Below are positions 6,844 through 14,482 of a DNA stretch of 19,485 nucleotides, piece by piece. Source of the DNA: CAYONQ01 sp964405375 (GTDB lineage Bacteria > Planctomycetota > Phycisphaerae > Sedimentisphaerales > Anaerobacaceae). Numbering within the stretch: position 1 is the stretch's first letter; each line of letters begins with the position of its first letter. The stretch spans positions 1-19,485 of the forward strand of contig CAYONQ010000052.1 of assembly GCA_964405375.1 (NCBI GenBank), written 5' to 3'. The position numbers and the translations under genes were made by a program. The notes under the pieces are model-generated. The model made no database searches. It saw only the letters and a program-made list of their open reading frames with translations, and was not told the origin of the DNA.

Positions 6844-6872
6844 TTGATTTATGAGCAGATTTTTGGTATAAT
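6844..6872 (+). promoter_or_regulatory. Near-consensus sigma70-type promoter for the modular lyase
   Basis: TTGATT (6844-6849), a 17-base spacer, then a perfect TATAAT (6867-6872). The predicted transcript start is near 6879. That leaves a ~95-base leader containing a short CCCA-TACG-TGGG hairpin (6914-6925) and the AGGAGA ribosome site (6961-6966). Confidence 0.75.
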
Positions 6873-6972
6873 GAAGTTTTATATTTTACTATTGTCGTTG
6901 GAGTGAGGGTAAACCCATACGTGGGAAGACTGTGAGGCCATTTTCTATAATTTTCTTATCAGGAGACGAGTG

Positions 6973-9900
6973 ATGAAAACAACTATTTTTGGTTTTGTGG
7001 GTCTGGTGCTGGCATTGGTGTTTTGTCTGTCCGGGCCGGCTTTAGCAATTAAGGGCGACCTGGTCGGAGATAATTATATCGACTGGTTTGACGTTGGCGC
7101 CTTCAGCGATAGATGGTTGGAGGGAGACTGCTCAGAGAAGGGGTGGTGCGGTGGCTGCGACATTAACCGTGACAGCAATGTCGGCTTTGCCGATTTTGGT
7201 TTGTTGGCACAGTACTGGTTAGACAGTGATGCTAATCTTGTCGGCTGGTGGAAGCTCGATGAGACGCTGGGCGTTGTTGCCTTTGATTCTTCCAGCAATG
7301 GTAATCACGGCGACCTTATCAGTGAGGCGAGCTGGGTGCCAACGAGCGGGATAATGGGAGGTGCTGCGAGTTTTGGCTCGACTGCCGAAGATGCTGTCCA
7401 GATTCCCATCACAGGGATGTCAGCATCGCGGGGAACGATATCTCTGTGGGGCTGGCTCGAAAGAGGCACGCAGACTGGTTACAGATTCTTTTTCGGGGTT
7501 AAAAATAATGCCGGCAACAGAATACAACTCTATATGGACCTCGGCAGGAAGCTCGACCTGGGGTTTGGCGACAGCCATTTTAAGCATTCTGATATTTACG
7601 AGTTTAAGGTCGAGACCTGGTACCATATAGCGCTGACGTGGAACGGGAGCAATTATGGTGTTTATGTAAATGGTAATAAAAAGGCGGGTGGGGCCTATAT
7701 GGGTTTGGATGTTCTGGAGCCCATTGCACAGATTGGTAATAATGGGGACATGGTGGTGGCCGACAGGACCCAGGGCTTCCATGGTTTTATCGATGATGTG
7801 CGTATCTGGAACAGGGTGCTGGATGCCGATGAAATCAAGTATATCTGTGAGATGGGTTCTCCTGAGCCCGTATTTGTTGCGTCGAGCCCTAATCCTGGTG
7901 ATGGGGCGACGGATGTGGACGTGGATTGGTTTCTCATCTGGTCGGCGGGGGATTGGGCCGCCTCGCACGATGTGTACTTAAGCGTCGATTTTAACGATGT
8001 GAACGACGCCAATAATTCGTGGCCTGTGGCTACGGGGCCGAACGACCCTAATGTATACAAAGGTAACCAGGCCGATACCACTTTTGAACCCGGCGGGTTT
8101 GAATACGGCACGACTTACTACTGGCGGATAGATGAGGTCAACGACGTCAATATCTGGGGAGGCGAGGTGTGGAGCTTTATAACTGAGGCAAAGCCGCCGC
8201 TGCCCGGTCAGGCAAGCAGCCCGTCTCCGGCGAATGAAATAAATGATGTGAGCGTTTTTGCAGATTTGGGCTGGACGATGGGTTCCTATGCAACAAGCCA
8301 CGATGTGTATTTCGGCAGTGATTTTAATGATGTAAACGACGCCAATGATTCGTGGCCGGTAGCTGCGGGGCCAAATGACCCCAACGTATATAAAGGCAAC
8401 CAGTTAGCTACCATTTTTAATCCCGGCACTATGGATGCCAATACCATTTACTACTGGCGTATTGACGAGAAGAACGTTGCCGGCACGACGGCCGGCAATA
8501 TCCGGCAGTTCACAACTGAAGAAGTGCCGAGCGCTGCTGAGAAAGCAACTAACCCAGACCCTTTGCATCAGGTGATTGATGTGGATATGGGTTATAATTT
8601 GAGCTGGACAGCGGGGGAGGGTGCTACCAGCCACGATGTGTACTTCGGCACGGATTCGACGCCGGATGCAGGTGAGTTCCAGGGCAATCAAACCGGCACG
8701 ACTTTTGACCCCGGTATTATGAATGTCAACACTACCTATTACTGGCGTATCGACGAGAAAAATACTGCCGGGACGACAACTGGTGATGTGTGGAGGTTCA
8801 CTACACAAGAATACGTGGTGGGTACGTGGTATGACCTGGGTTATTGGGATGTGGCGTGGCGTGAGTGGGACCCTTGTGACGATGTATGGAGGCAGTGGGA
8901 CCTTGATGGGAGTAAGAGAGCGAGCTTAGATGACTTTAACGGAGTGCATCCGAGATATTTGCTGACTCAGGCGGATGTTGATGAGCTGAAGATTAAGATT
9001 AGCGACCCTAACTATGTGCACTACAGCATCTGGAATAATGTCGTCAAGCCAAAGGCGGATTTCTACGTGGAAAGAGTAGAGAAGGGGCTGGACCCGCCGG
9101 CCGCTTACGACAGCGAAGAACCGATGCGAAGTGCTGGCAGAGGCATCCCGTGGATGGCACTGGCTTATTTGCTGACCGATGAGCCGAATTACCTTGCAGC
9201 CGCTGAGCAGTGGATGAGCAAGGTATGCAGCTATCCTCACTGGCATTATAATTGGAGCTTAGGTGCCGGTGAGTGTATTTTCGGCGTTTCTGTCGGATAC
9301 GACTGGCTTTATGACGACCTGACGGAGCCGAACAAGACCGACATCAGAAATAAACTAATTGAGGTGGCAACGGATATGAATGAACCTTGGGGGTTACAGC
9401 AATGTGACAGGTATCTTTCAAACCACTGCCATGTGGAACACAGTGGATTGGGTGCGGCAGGGTTTGTGCTTTACGATGAGGTTCCGGAAGCTATGGGTTG
9501 GATAAGACGAGCGGACCTGATTTTCCAGGCGGCGTTTCGGGCCGGCAGTCAGGGTGGCAGCTCCACATCGGGGCATCAATACTGGGGTTATTCGATGGAG
9601 TCGCTGCTTTGCTTTACGGAGGCGGCGAAGGATTTAATGGATACAGATTACTATAGTGGTAATAACTGGCTGAAGAATTCAGCTAATTTCATTATTTTCA
9701 GTACGATACCAGATTTCGATATGCTACAGAGGCACCCTGGTTATTCCGACTGTGTGATGAGCTTTGGCGATTCTCATCGTGACTATCGCTCTCACGGGCC
9801 TGTCCATTTTCTTAATCTGCTTGCATCGAGATATGACGATGGTCTCGCCCAATGGCTTTCCGACCGGATGTTTGAGAAGGGTATCGGTATTACAGAGGAG

Positions 9901-10908
9901 TATGATTTCCGGGCGTGGGCCAATCTGCTCTGGTATGATGAGAATGTGCAGCCGGTGCCGATTGCAAACCTTTCGACGTTCAGCCACTTTGATGATATTG
10001 GCTGGGTTACGAGTCGCAGCGGCTGGGATGAAGATGCAGTTATGGTAGGATTTAAGTGCAGTCCGATGCATGGGCATAAGCTTCAGCCATATCATGATTG
10101 GCAGATTGATGAAGGTTGGCCTTCGTGGCCATATTACCACTATGTTGTTGATGGCCATTGTCATCCGGATGTGGACAGTTTTCAGATTTATGCATACGGT
10201 AAATGGCTGGTTACTGAACCCGGTTATATAAAGCCGAAGTGGACAAGCGACCATAGCACAATTCTTGCGGGTGGACTTGGTCAGCTTGGCGATACTTACA
10301 CCAGCGGCTCTAACTGGTTTAACAGAACGGAGGTTATGGATGCAAAGGCGAAAAGCAGCATAATCAAGGCCGAGAGCACAACAGATTATGATTATATCAT
10401 CGGAGACGCCGAGAATATCTATCGCGACCCTAATCTGACGAAATTCCTTCGGCACTTTGTTTATATCAAGCCGGATATTGTTCTGGTTGTCGATGAGCTT
10501 GAGGCGAGTGCAGCTCCGGATTATTTCGAGTGGAGACTGCGTACGACACACGAGAGGTTCCAGTTTATCGATGATATGAATATAGTTGAGCAGGAGCCCA
10601 ACGAGTACTACATTATAGAAAATAACGACGATTCGGATGTTGTGGTTATGGATGTCCACTTTATTAGGCCCGGCCTTGCTGGTTTTTCGGTCGGTACCGA
10701 AGGAGATGAATTTTTGAAGGTTAATTTTGATAGTACCGGCTCGGACCTGCTGGCAACCGTTTTGCATCCAAGAAGGGACGAAGAGCCGGCCAGCTCGATT
10801 ACATCTTCATCGTTTGTGGCCCCGGTTCTGTCTTTGACCATTCAATGCGGCAGTAGAGTGATAAACGTGGAATTGAATCTGACGACGCAGGAAGTAAATA
10901 TCTCCTGA
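6973..10908 (+). CDS. Modular secreted lyase: dockerin-like, LamG, three Fn3-like repeats, heparinase II/III
   Basis: The product has 1311 residues. The ATG at 6973 is preferred over the adjoining GTG at 6970 because AGGAGA (6961-6966) is then six bases away. Residues 1-25 are a signal peptide ending in ALA. Residues 28-83 are a dockerin-like pair of EF-hand loops (Asp29-Asp40 and Asp63-Asp74). Residues 89-297 are a LamG/concanavalin-like module. Three Fn3-like repeats (about 300-405, 415-515, 525-611) each contain YYWRIDE. The catalytic part (about 655-1311) has an alpha-toroid followed by a heparinase II/III-type beta-sandwich. Candidate active residues are Asn817/His818, His868-Tyr870, His1033/His1035 and His1062/His1064 (GHCHPD). 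The family cleaves uronic-acid polysaccharides by beta-elimination; the exact substrate is not readable. The gene downstream is a paralogue of the catalytic part only. Confidence 0.88.
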   Translation: MKTTIFGFVGLVLALVFCLSGPALAIKGDLVGDNYIDWFDVGAFSDRWLEGDCSEKGWCGGCDINRDSNVGFADFGLLAQYWLDSDANLVGWWKLDETLGVVAFDSSSNGNHGDLISEASWVPTSGIMGGAASFGSTAEDAVQIPITGMSASRGTISLWGWLERGTQTGYRFFFGVKNNAGNRIQLYMDLGRKLDLGFGDSHFKHSDIYEFKVETWYHIALTWNGSNYGVYVNGNKKAGGAYMGLDVLEPIAQIGNNGDMVVADRTQGFHGFIDDVRIWNRVLDADEIKYICEMGSPEPVFVASSPNPGDGATDVDVDWFLIWSAGDWAASHDVYLSVDFNDVNDANNSWPVATGPNDPNVYKGNQADTTFEPGGFEYGTTYYWRIDEVNDVNIWGGEVWSFITEAKPPLPGQASSPSPANEINDVSVFADLGWTMGSYATSHDVYFGSDFNDVNDANDSWPVAAGPNDPNVYKGNQLATIFNPGTMDANTIYYWRIDEKNVAGTTAGNIRQFTTEEVPSAAEKATNPDPLHQVIDVDMGYNLSWTAGEGATSHDVYFGTDSTPDAGEFQGNQTGTTFDPGIMNVNTTYYWRIDEKNTAGTTTGDVWRFTTQEYVVGTWYDLGYWDVAWREWDPCDDVWRQWDLDGSKRASLDDFNGVHPRYLLTQADVDELKIKISDPNYVHYSIWNNVVKPKADFYVERVEKGLDPPAAYDSEEPMRSAGRGIPWMALAYLLTDEPNYLAAAEQWMSKVCSYPHWHYNWSLGAGECIFGVSVGYDWLYDDLTEPNKTDIRNKLIEVATDMNEPWGLQQCDRYLSNHCHVEHSGLGAAGFVLYDEVPEAMGWIRRADLIFQAAFRAGSQGGSSTSGHQYWGYSMESLLCFTEAAKDLMDTDYYSGNNWLKNSANFIIFSTIPDFDMLQRHPGYSDCVMSFGDSHRDYRSHGPVHFLNLLASRYDDGLAQWLSDRMFEKGIGITEEYDFRAWANLLWYDENVQPVPIANLSTFSHFDDIGWVTSRSGWDEDAVMVGFKCSPMHGHKLQPYHDWQIDEGWPSWPYYHYVVDGHCHPDVDSFQIYAYGKWLVTEPGYIKPKWTSDHSTILAGGLGQLGDTYTSGSNWFNRTEVMDAKAKSSIIKAESTTDYDYIIGDAENIYRDPNLTKFLRHFVYIKPDIVLVVDELEASAAPDYFEWRLRTTHERFQFIDDMNIVEQEPNEYYIIENNDDSDVVVMDVHFIRPGLAGFSVGTEGDEFLKVNFDSTGSDLLATVLHPRRDEEPASSITSSSFVAPVLSLTIQCGSRVINVELNLTTQEVNIS
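7987..8403 (+). repeat. Duplicated 84-base segment within Fn3-like repeats 1 and 2
   Basis: Bases 7987-8070 and 8320-8403 encode almost the same 28 residues (DFNDVNDANxSWPV, then GPNDPNVYKGNQ). By eye they differ at about 12 of 84 bases. The third Fn3-like repeat has a shorter, different segment at this place. This indicates a relatively recent internal duplication, most differences being at synonymous positions. Confidence 0.75.
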
Positions 10909-10945
10909 GATATTAAATCAGATTTCGCTGGATGTGCAGATTTTT

Positions 10946-10985
10946 AAGCGTGGCGGCTGTTGAGGCCGTCACGCTTATTTTATAA
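10946..10985 (+). terminator. Intrinsic terminator after the modular lyase
   Basis: AAGCGTGGCGGC (10946-10957) and GCCGTCACGCTT (10965-10976) form a 12-base-pair stem with one G-U pair and a seven-base loop, followed by ATTTTATAA. It lies 37 bases after the stop codon and separates the modular lyase from the next genes. Confidence 0.85.
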
Positions 10986-11136
10986 CCGTTCAGGGCCGGT
11001 AGAATAGTATTTGGAGGCAGAAAAATTGATTTGCATATTGGAGAGACAATCGGTATTCTCATTGGCATCCGGAGTCGAGCCGTATAAGGAACGAAGGAGG
11101 TTTAATCTCTGAGTATCAGCATTAAGGAGAATTTAG

Positions 11137-13122
11137 ATGGGTATTAAAGTAAGATTTTTGGTCTTTATTACTGTTTCCTTGCTCTGTCTCTATGTGTCGG
11201 CTGAAGCCGTAACCGACGAGGTGGACACCATGAGCTGGGACTATGTAATGAGTCAGGAATGGAAACGGCCTGAAAAGCTGGACGCCTTTGCGGGGGTCCA
11301 TCCGAGATATTTATTAACCAAGCATCGAGTAGAGGCGCTGAAGGGTAAGATAAACACGACACACAAGAAGCTGTGGGAGGTTGTCAAAGAAAAGGCGGAC
11401 AGCTACAGGGGGAAGCCGCCGCCGTCGAATTATAACCGGCAGGGTCCTATGCGGCGTGCCGGACGGGCCATTCCCCAGATGGCGTTTGCTTATCTGCTGA
11501 CGGAAGACAGCGCTTATCTTAATGATGCCAAGAGATGGATATTAGCTGTATGCAGCTATCCGAAGTGGGAAAGTAACAAGAGCTTAGCGGCGGGCGAATG
11601 TCTCTTCGCTGTTTCCATCGGGTATGACTGGCTTTACGATAAACTCACGGAAGAAGAAAGAGATTACATCCGAAAAAAGCTGACATACCAGGCGGAGGTT
11701 ATGAAAGACGGCCCGCCTGTACATCACGACAGGTGGCTTGCTAACCACAATCATGCGGAATATAACGGACTGGCAGCGGCAGGTTTTGTTCTTTACGACG
11801 AAGTTCCAGAGGCCATAGACTGGATACGCCATTCGGATTTGGTTTTTGGGCAGGCGTTTAAGGCCTCCGGCCCTGATGGCAGCTCGGATGAGGGACATCA
11901 ATACTGGGCGTATTCTACAGAGTCGCTGCTTTGTTATGCGGAGGCGGCAAGAGATTTGATGGGTATAAATTACTATGATGACAACGAGTTTTTGAAGAAC
12001 GTAGCTAACTTCGTCATTTATAGCACGATACCGGATTTCGATGCTGAAAACTATGTAATGTGTTACGGCGATGCACATCGGGACTACGATTCTCGCAGCC
12101 CTGTCTATATTCTTTATCGACTTGCATCTGAGTACAACGACGGTTTCGCACAATGGCTTGCAGATGAGATGGTTAAGCGGAGCATTAGCAGAGGTGATTA
12201 CAAGACGTGGTGTAGCTTACTGTGGCGCGACGAAAATATACGACCTGTGAATGTTTCAGGCCTACCTACACTCGGGCATTTTGATAATATCGGCTGGGTT
12301 ACGGCTCGGAGCGGCTGGGATGAAGATGCGATAATGATTGGGTTTAAATGCGGTCCATTTCACGGGCATAAGATTCAGGCGTATTACGAAAAGCAGGTGG
12401 ACAGGGGTTGGCCGGTTAACGAGATTGGGGGGGGGCATTGCCATCCGGATATAAACAGCTTTCAAATTTATGCGTACGGCAAGTGGTTAGCTACATACCC
12501 CGGTTATGAGAGACCGAAATGGACAAAAAATCACAGTACAATTCTTGTGAATGGGGTTGGTCAACTCGGGGAAGGTAGGACCTGGTTCGATAGAAGAAGC
12601 GCTATAAAGGCCAAGGCGAAAAGCACCATAATCAAGGCCGACAGCAGGAAAGATTACGACTATATCATCGGGGACGCGGGTAATATCTATCCGCAGTCAA
12701 CGGGGCTGGGAAAATTTTATCGGCATCTTGTCTATATTAAGCCGGACCTTATTCTTATCGTAGATGAGCTTAAAGCTGAGAGTGCTTCGCAGTTTGAGTG
12801 GAGATTAAATGCCGGCGGCGGTATTAAGAAAAAAGGTAAAACCTATTTTATGATAAGAAACAAGGATGTGGTTATGGACGCCCATATTGTTCATCCCAAG
12901 AAGATTGATATTGTAATTGATGGGGATTTTTTGAGGGTACTGCCTGAAAAAACGACTGAGACCGTAATTGTAACGGTTTTGCACCCGCGAAGAATTAAGG
13001 AAGCGGCCAGCAGGATTGCAAAGGTATCACTTAAAGATTCCGTAGTTGATTTGACTATTAAGTGCGGTAGGCAGGTAAAGAAGGTGAAGTTAGATTTGGT
13101 GAAACAAGAGGTATCTCTTTAA
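11137..13122 (+). CDS. Secreted heparinase II/III-family lyase, single catalytic unit
   Basis: This is a 661-residue paralogue of the catalytic part of the preceding enzyme. It has a signal peptide (about 1-24, ending SAEA), a short linker, and then matching sequence from GVHPRYLLT (54-61) to the C-terminus. The dockerin, LamG and Fn3 modules are absent. The same candidate active-site clusters are conserved: Asn203/His204/His206, His254-Tyr256, His409/His411 and His434/His436 in GHCHPD. AAGGAG (11124-11129) sits seven bases before the ATG. A promoter must lie between the terminator at 10946 and the start; the best match, TTGCAT-17-TATTCT (11031-11059), is weak. The gene is followed after 20 bases by a PL22-like gene, so they are probably co-transcribed. 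A run of nine G encodes Gly431-433 just before the GHCHPD motif. Confidence 0.87.
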   Translation: MGIKVRFLVFITVSLLCLYVSAEAVTDEVDTMSWDYVMSQEWKRPEKLDAFAGVHPRYLLTKHRVEALKGKINTTHKKLWEVVKEKADSYRGKPPPSNYNRQGPMRRAGRAIPQMAFAYLLTEDSAYLNDAKRWILAVCSYPKWESNKSLAAGECLFAVSIGYDWLYDKLTEEERDYIRKKLTYQAEVMKDGPPVHHDRWLANHNHAEYNGLAAAGFVLYDEVPEAIDWIRHSDLVFGQAFKASGPDGSSDEGHQYWAYSTESLLCYAEAARDLMGINYYDDNEFLKNVANFVIYSTIPDFDAENYVMCYGDAHRDYDSRSPVYILYRLASEYNDGFAQWLADEMVKRSISRGDYKTWCSLLWRDENIRPVNVSGLPTLGHFDNIGWVTARSGWDEDAIMIGFKCGPFHGHKIQAYYEKQVDRGWPVNEIGGGHCHPDINSFQIYAYGKWLATYPGYERPKWTKNHSTILVNGVGQLGEGRTWFDRRSAIKAKAKSTIIKADSRKDYDYIIGDAGNIYPQSTGLGKFYRHLVYIKPDLILIVDELKAESASQFEWRLNAGGGIKKKGKTYFMIRNKDVVMDAHIVHPKKIDIVIDGDFLRVLPEKTTETVIVTVLHPRRIKEAASRIAKVSLKDSVVDLTIKCGRQVKKVKLDLVKQEVSL

Positions 13123-13142
13123 TAAGGAAGGAGGCAAATCCT

Positions 13143-14327
13143 ATGAGCAAGAAGGCCGAGGTTAGTGTTTCTGTGGGCAGTGAGGTAGGTGCGCCCACTA
13201 TATTGTCAAATAAAGAGAAATTCGGGAAGAAGGGGCTGGTTTATCCCGACCAGCGGCGGAAGTACAGGGATTCTGTGAGCGGCAAGGCGGTCTGGCAGAT
13301 GACGGACACGCCCGGCAGAGTTACCAGGGCCCAGTATGCGACTCAAAATATGGCTACGCCGGACGGTGAATGGCTTATTTACGGCTCAGACAGAGGTAAT
13401 ATCAAAGTACAGCTTAATCTTTTTAAGATGAACCTTAAAACAGGTGAAAGTGTGCAGCTTACGGAATCGACCTGTGATTGCCAGCCGAGGTGGGCCCATA
13501 TCTCTCCGGACGGCAAGGAGGTATATTATATCGAGGATACGAATCATTTTAAGGCAGTGAATGTTGAGACCTTAGAAGAGCGCAGTTTAGGGCGTGTGGA
13601 AAACTGCACCAGACCTCATCAGCTGACTGTCAGCCCGGATAACCGTTTTATCGCCGACGCTTTGTTCCTGGAAAAAAAACCTGAAAATGCCTTTCTTGCA
13701 GAGCCGTTTGGTTTTCTTATTCGCAGTGCTATCGTGGTGATAGATACTAAAACCGGCGCACAGCACCGGCTTCTTGACGGTAACACCCCGAGAACGCACG
13801 TTCAGTATTGCCCCGCCGATGCTAATTTGCTTTGTTATTGCTACGGCGGGCCGTGGTGGTATGTGCAGCGGCTGTGGCTGATAAACGCCGACGGTACGAA
13901 CAACCGGCCTATATTCAACCAGACCCACTTCGAGGGCGCCGGGCACGAACACTGGAGCACCAATGGCAAGAGGATATACGTCGTTTGTAACGGCGGACGG
14001 CAACCGCAGGGGATGTGGTCGGTAGATGTGAACAGCGGTGAAGAAAAATGCGTTCTTGCGGGTATGTGCACCGGCCACATTGCCAGCAATCCGCAGGAAG
14101 ATAGATTCGTGGGCAGTGAGATATACCTTGACCCTTCTAAGGGGATGTGGATGGCAAAGAAGGGCTCATACGAGCCGGAACTTTTGTGCAGGGCCGGCAA
14201 GGGTGGCTACAAGATACCATCCGGCCACGGAGGAAGTGCACATCCACGGTTTTTGCCTGACGGTAAAACTGTCGCTTTCAGCAGCGCTTTGACCGGCTCG
14301 GGTGAGGTGTATCTGGTTGAGGTATAG
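13143..14327 (+). CDS. Oligogalacturonate-lyase-like (PL22) beta-propeller, copy 1, no export signal
   Basis: This 394-residue seven-bladed-propeller protein is of the PL22/oligogalacturonate lyase type, a family that splits short uronic-acid oligosaccharides by metal-assisted beta-elimination. Family-like motifs are THVQ (His219), GPWWYVQRLWLINADG and AGHEHW (His268). AAGGAGG (13128-13134) supports the ATG. Compared with its paralogue at 18197, the first residues align from KK onward: the twin-arginine part is missing and the hydrophobic stretch has become polar (AEVSVSVGSEV), so it should stay in the cytoplasm. Where the paralogue has Q-x-x-H-x-H near the C-terminus, this copy has His362, Ser365 and His367, so two likely metal ligands are changed. 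It may have altered specificity or be inactive. It is 20 bases downstream of the lyase at 11137. Confidence 0.82.
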   Translation: MSKKAEVSVSVGSEVGAPTILSNKEKFGKKGLVYPDQRRKYRDSVSGKAVWQMTDTPGRVTRAQYATQNMATPDGEWLIYGSDRGNIKVQLNLFKMNLKTGESVQLTESTCDCQPRWAHISPDGKEVYYIEDTNHFKAVNVETLEERSLGRVENCTRPHQLTVSPDNRFIADALFLEKKPENAFLAEPFGFLIRSAIVVIDTKTGAQHRLLDGNTPRTHVQYCPADANLLCYCYGGPWWYVQRLWLINADGTNNRPIFNQTHFEGAGHEHWSTNGKRIYVVCNGGRQPQGMWSVDVNSGEEKCVLAGMCTGHIASNPQEDRFVGSEIYLDPSKGMWMAKKGSYEPELLCRAGKGGYKIPSGHGGSAHPRFLPDGKTVAFSSALTGSGEVYLVEV

Positions 14328-14335
14328 ATTGATAA

Positions 14336-14442
14336 CTCAAACTGACCGATGGCCAGTTTGAAAGTGTAAAATGCAAAATTGCGGAATGTACTGTCAAAAA
14401 TCGACCTACATTTAACACCTGTTGCGAACCGGTCAGTTTGAA
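14336..14442 (+). repeat. Stop-proximal repeat element D
   Basis: This is a 107-bp element starting eight bases after the stop of the PL22-like gene and ending 40 bases before the next start codon. Arm 1 (14337-14348, TCAAACTGACCG) is perfectly complementary to the distal arm at 14430-14441. It is also complementary, with one mismatch, to the adjacent arm 2 (14351-14361). Bases 14361-14414 are the conserved core shared with element C. Because it sits inside a run of same-strand genes, its fold could affect read-through into the GH106-like gene. Confidence 0.85.
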
Positions 14443-14482
14443 TTGATAGATATAACCCAAGAAAGATAGGGAAAGATTGGCA

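Noticed and set aside
6900..6972. A c-di-GMP-I riboswitch in the leader of the modular lyase gene
   Set aside because: Only part of the first stem resembles the class. The second stem and its tetraloop receptor are missing before the ribosome site.
9724..10767. A 347-codon open frame antisense to the modular lyase
   Set aside because: It lies wholly within a gene with a clear conserved domain, has no start signals, and encodes a Ile/His-rich sequence typical of reverse-complement frames.
231..14442. The CTCAAACTGACC repeats as a CRISPR array or as ordinary intrinsic terminators
   Set aside because: They are dispersed kilobases apart rather than regularly spaced, so they are not CRISPR. None is followed by a T-tract, so they are not classical terminators.
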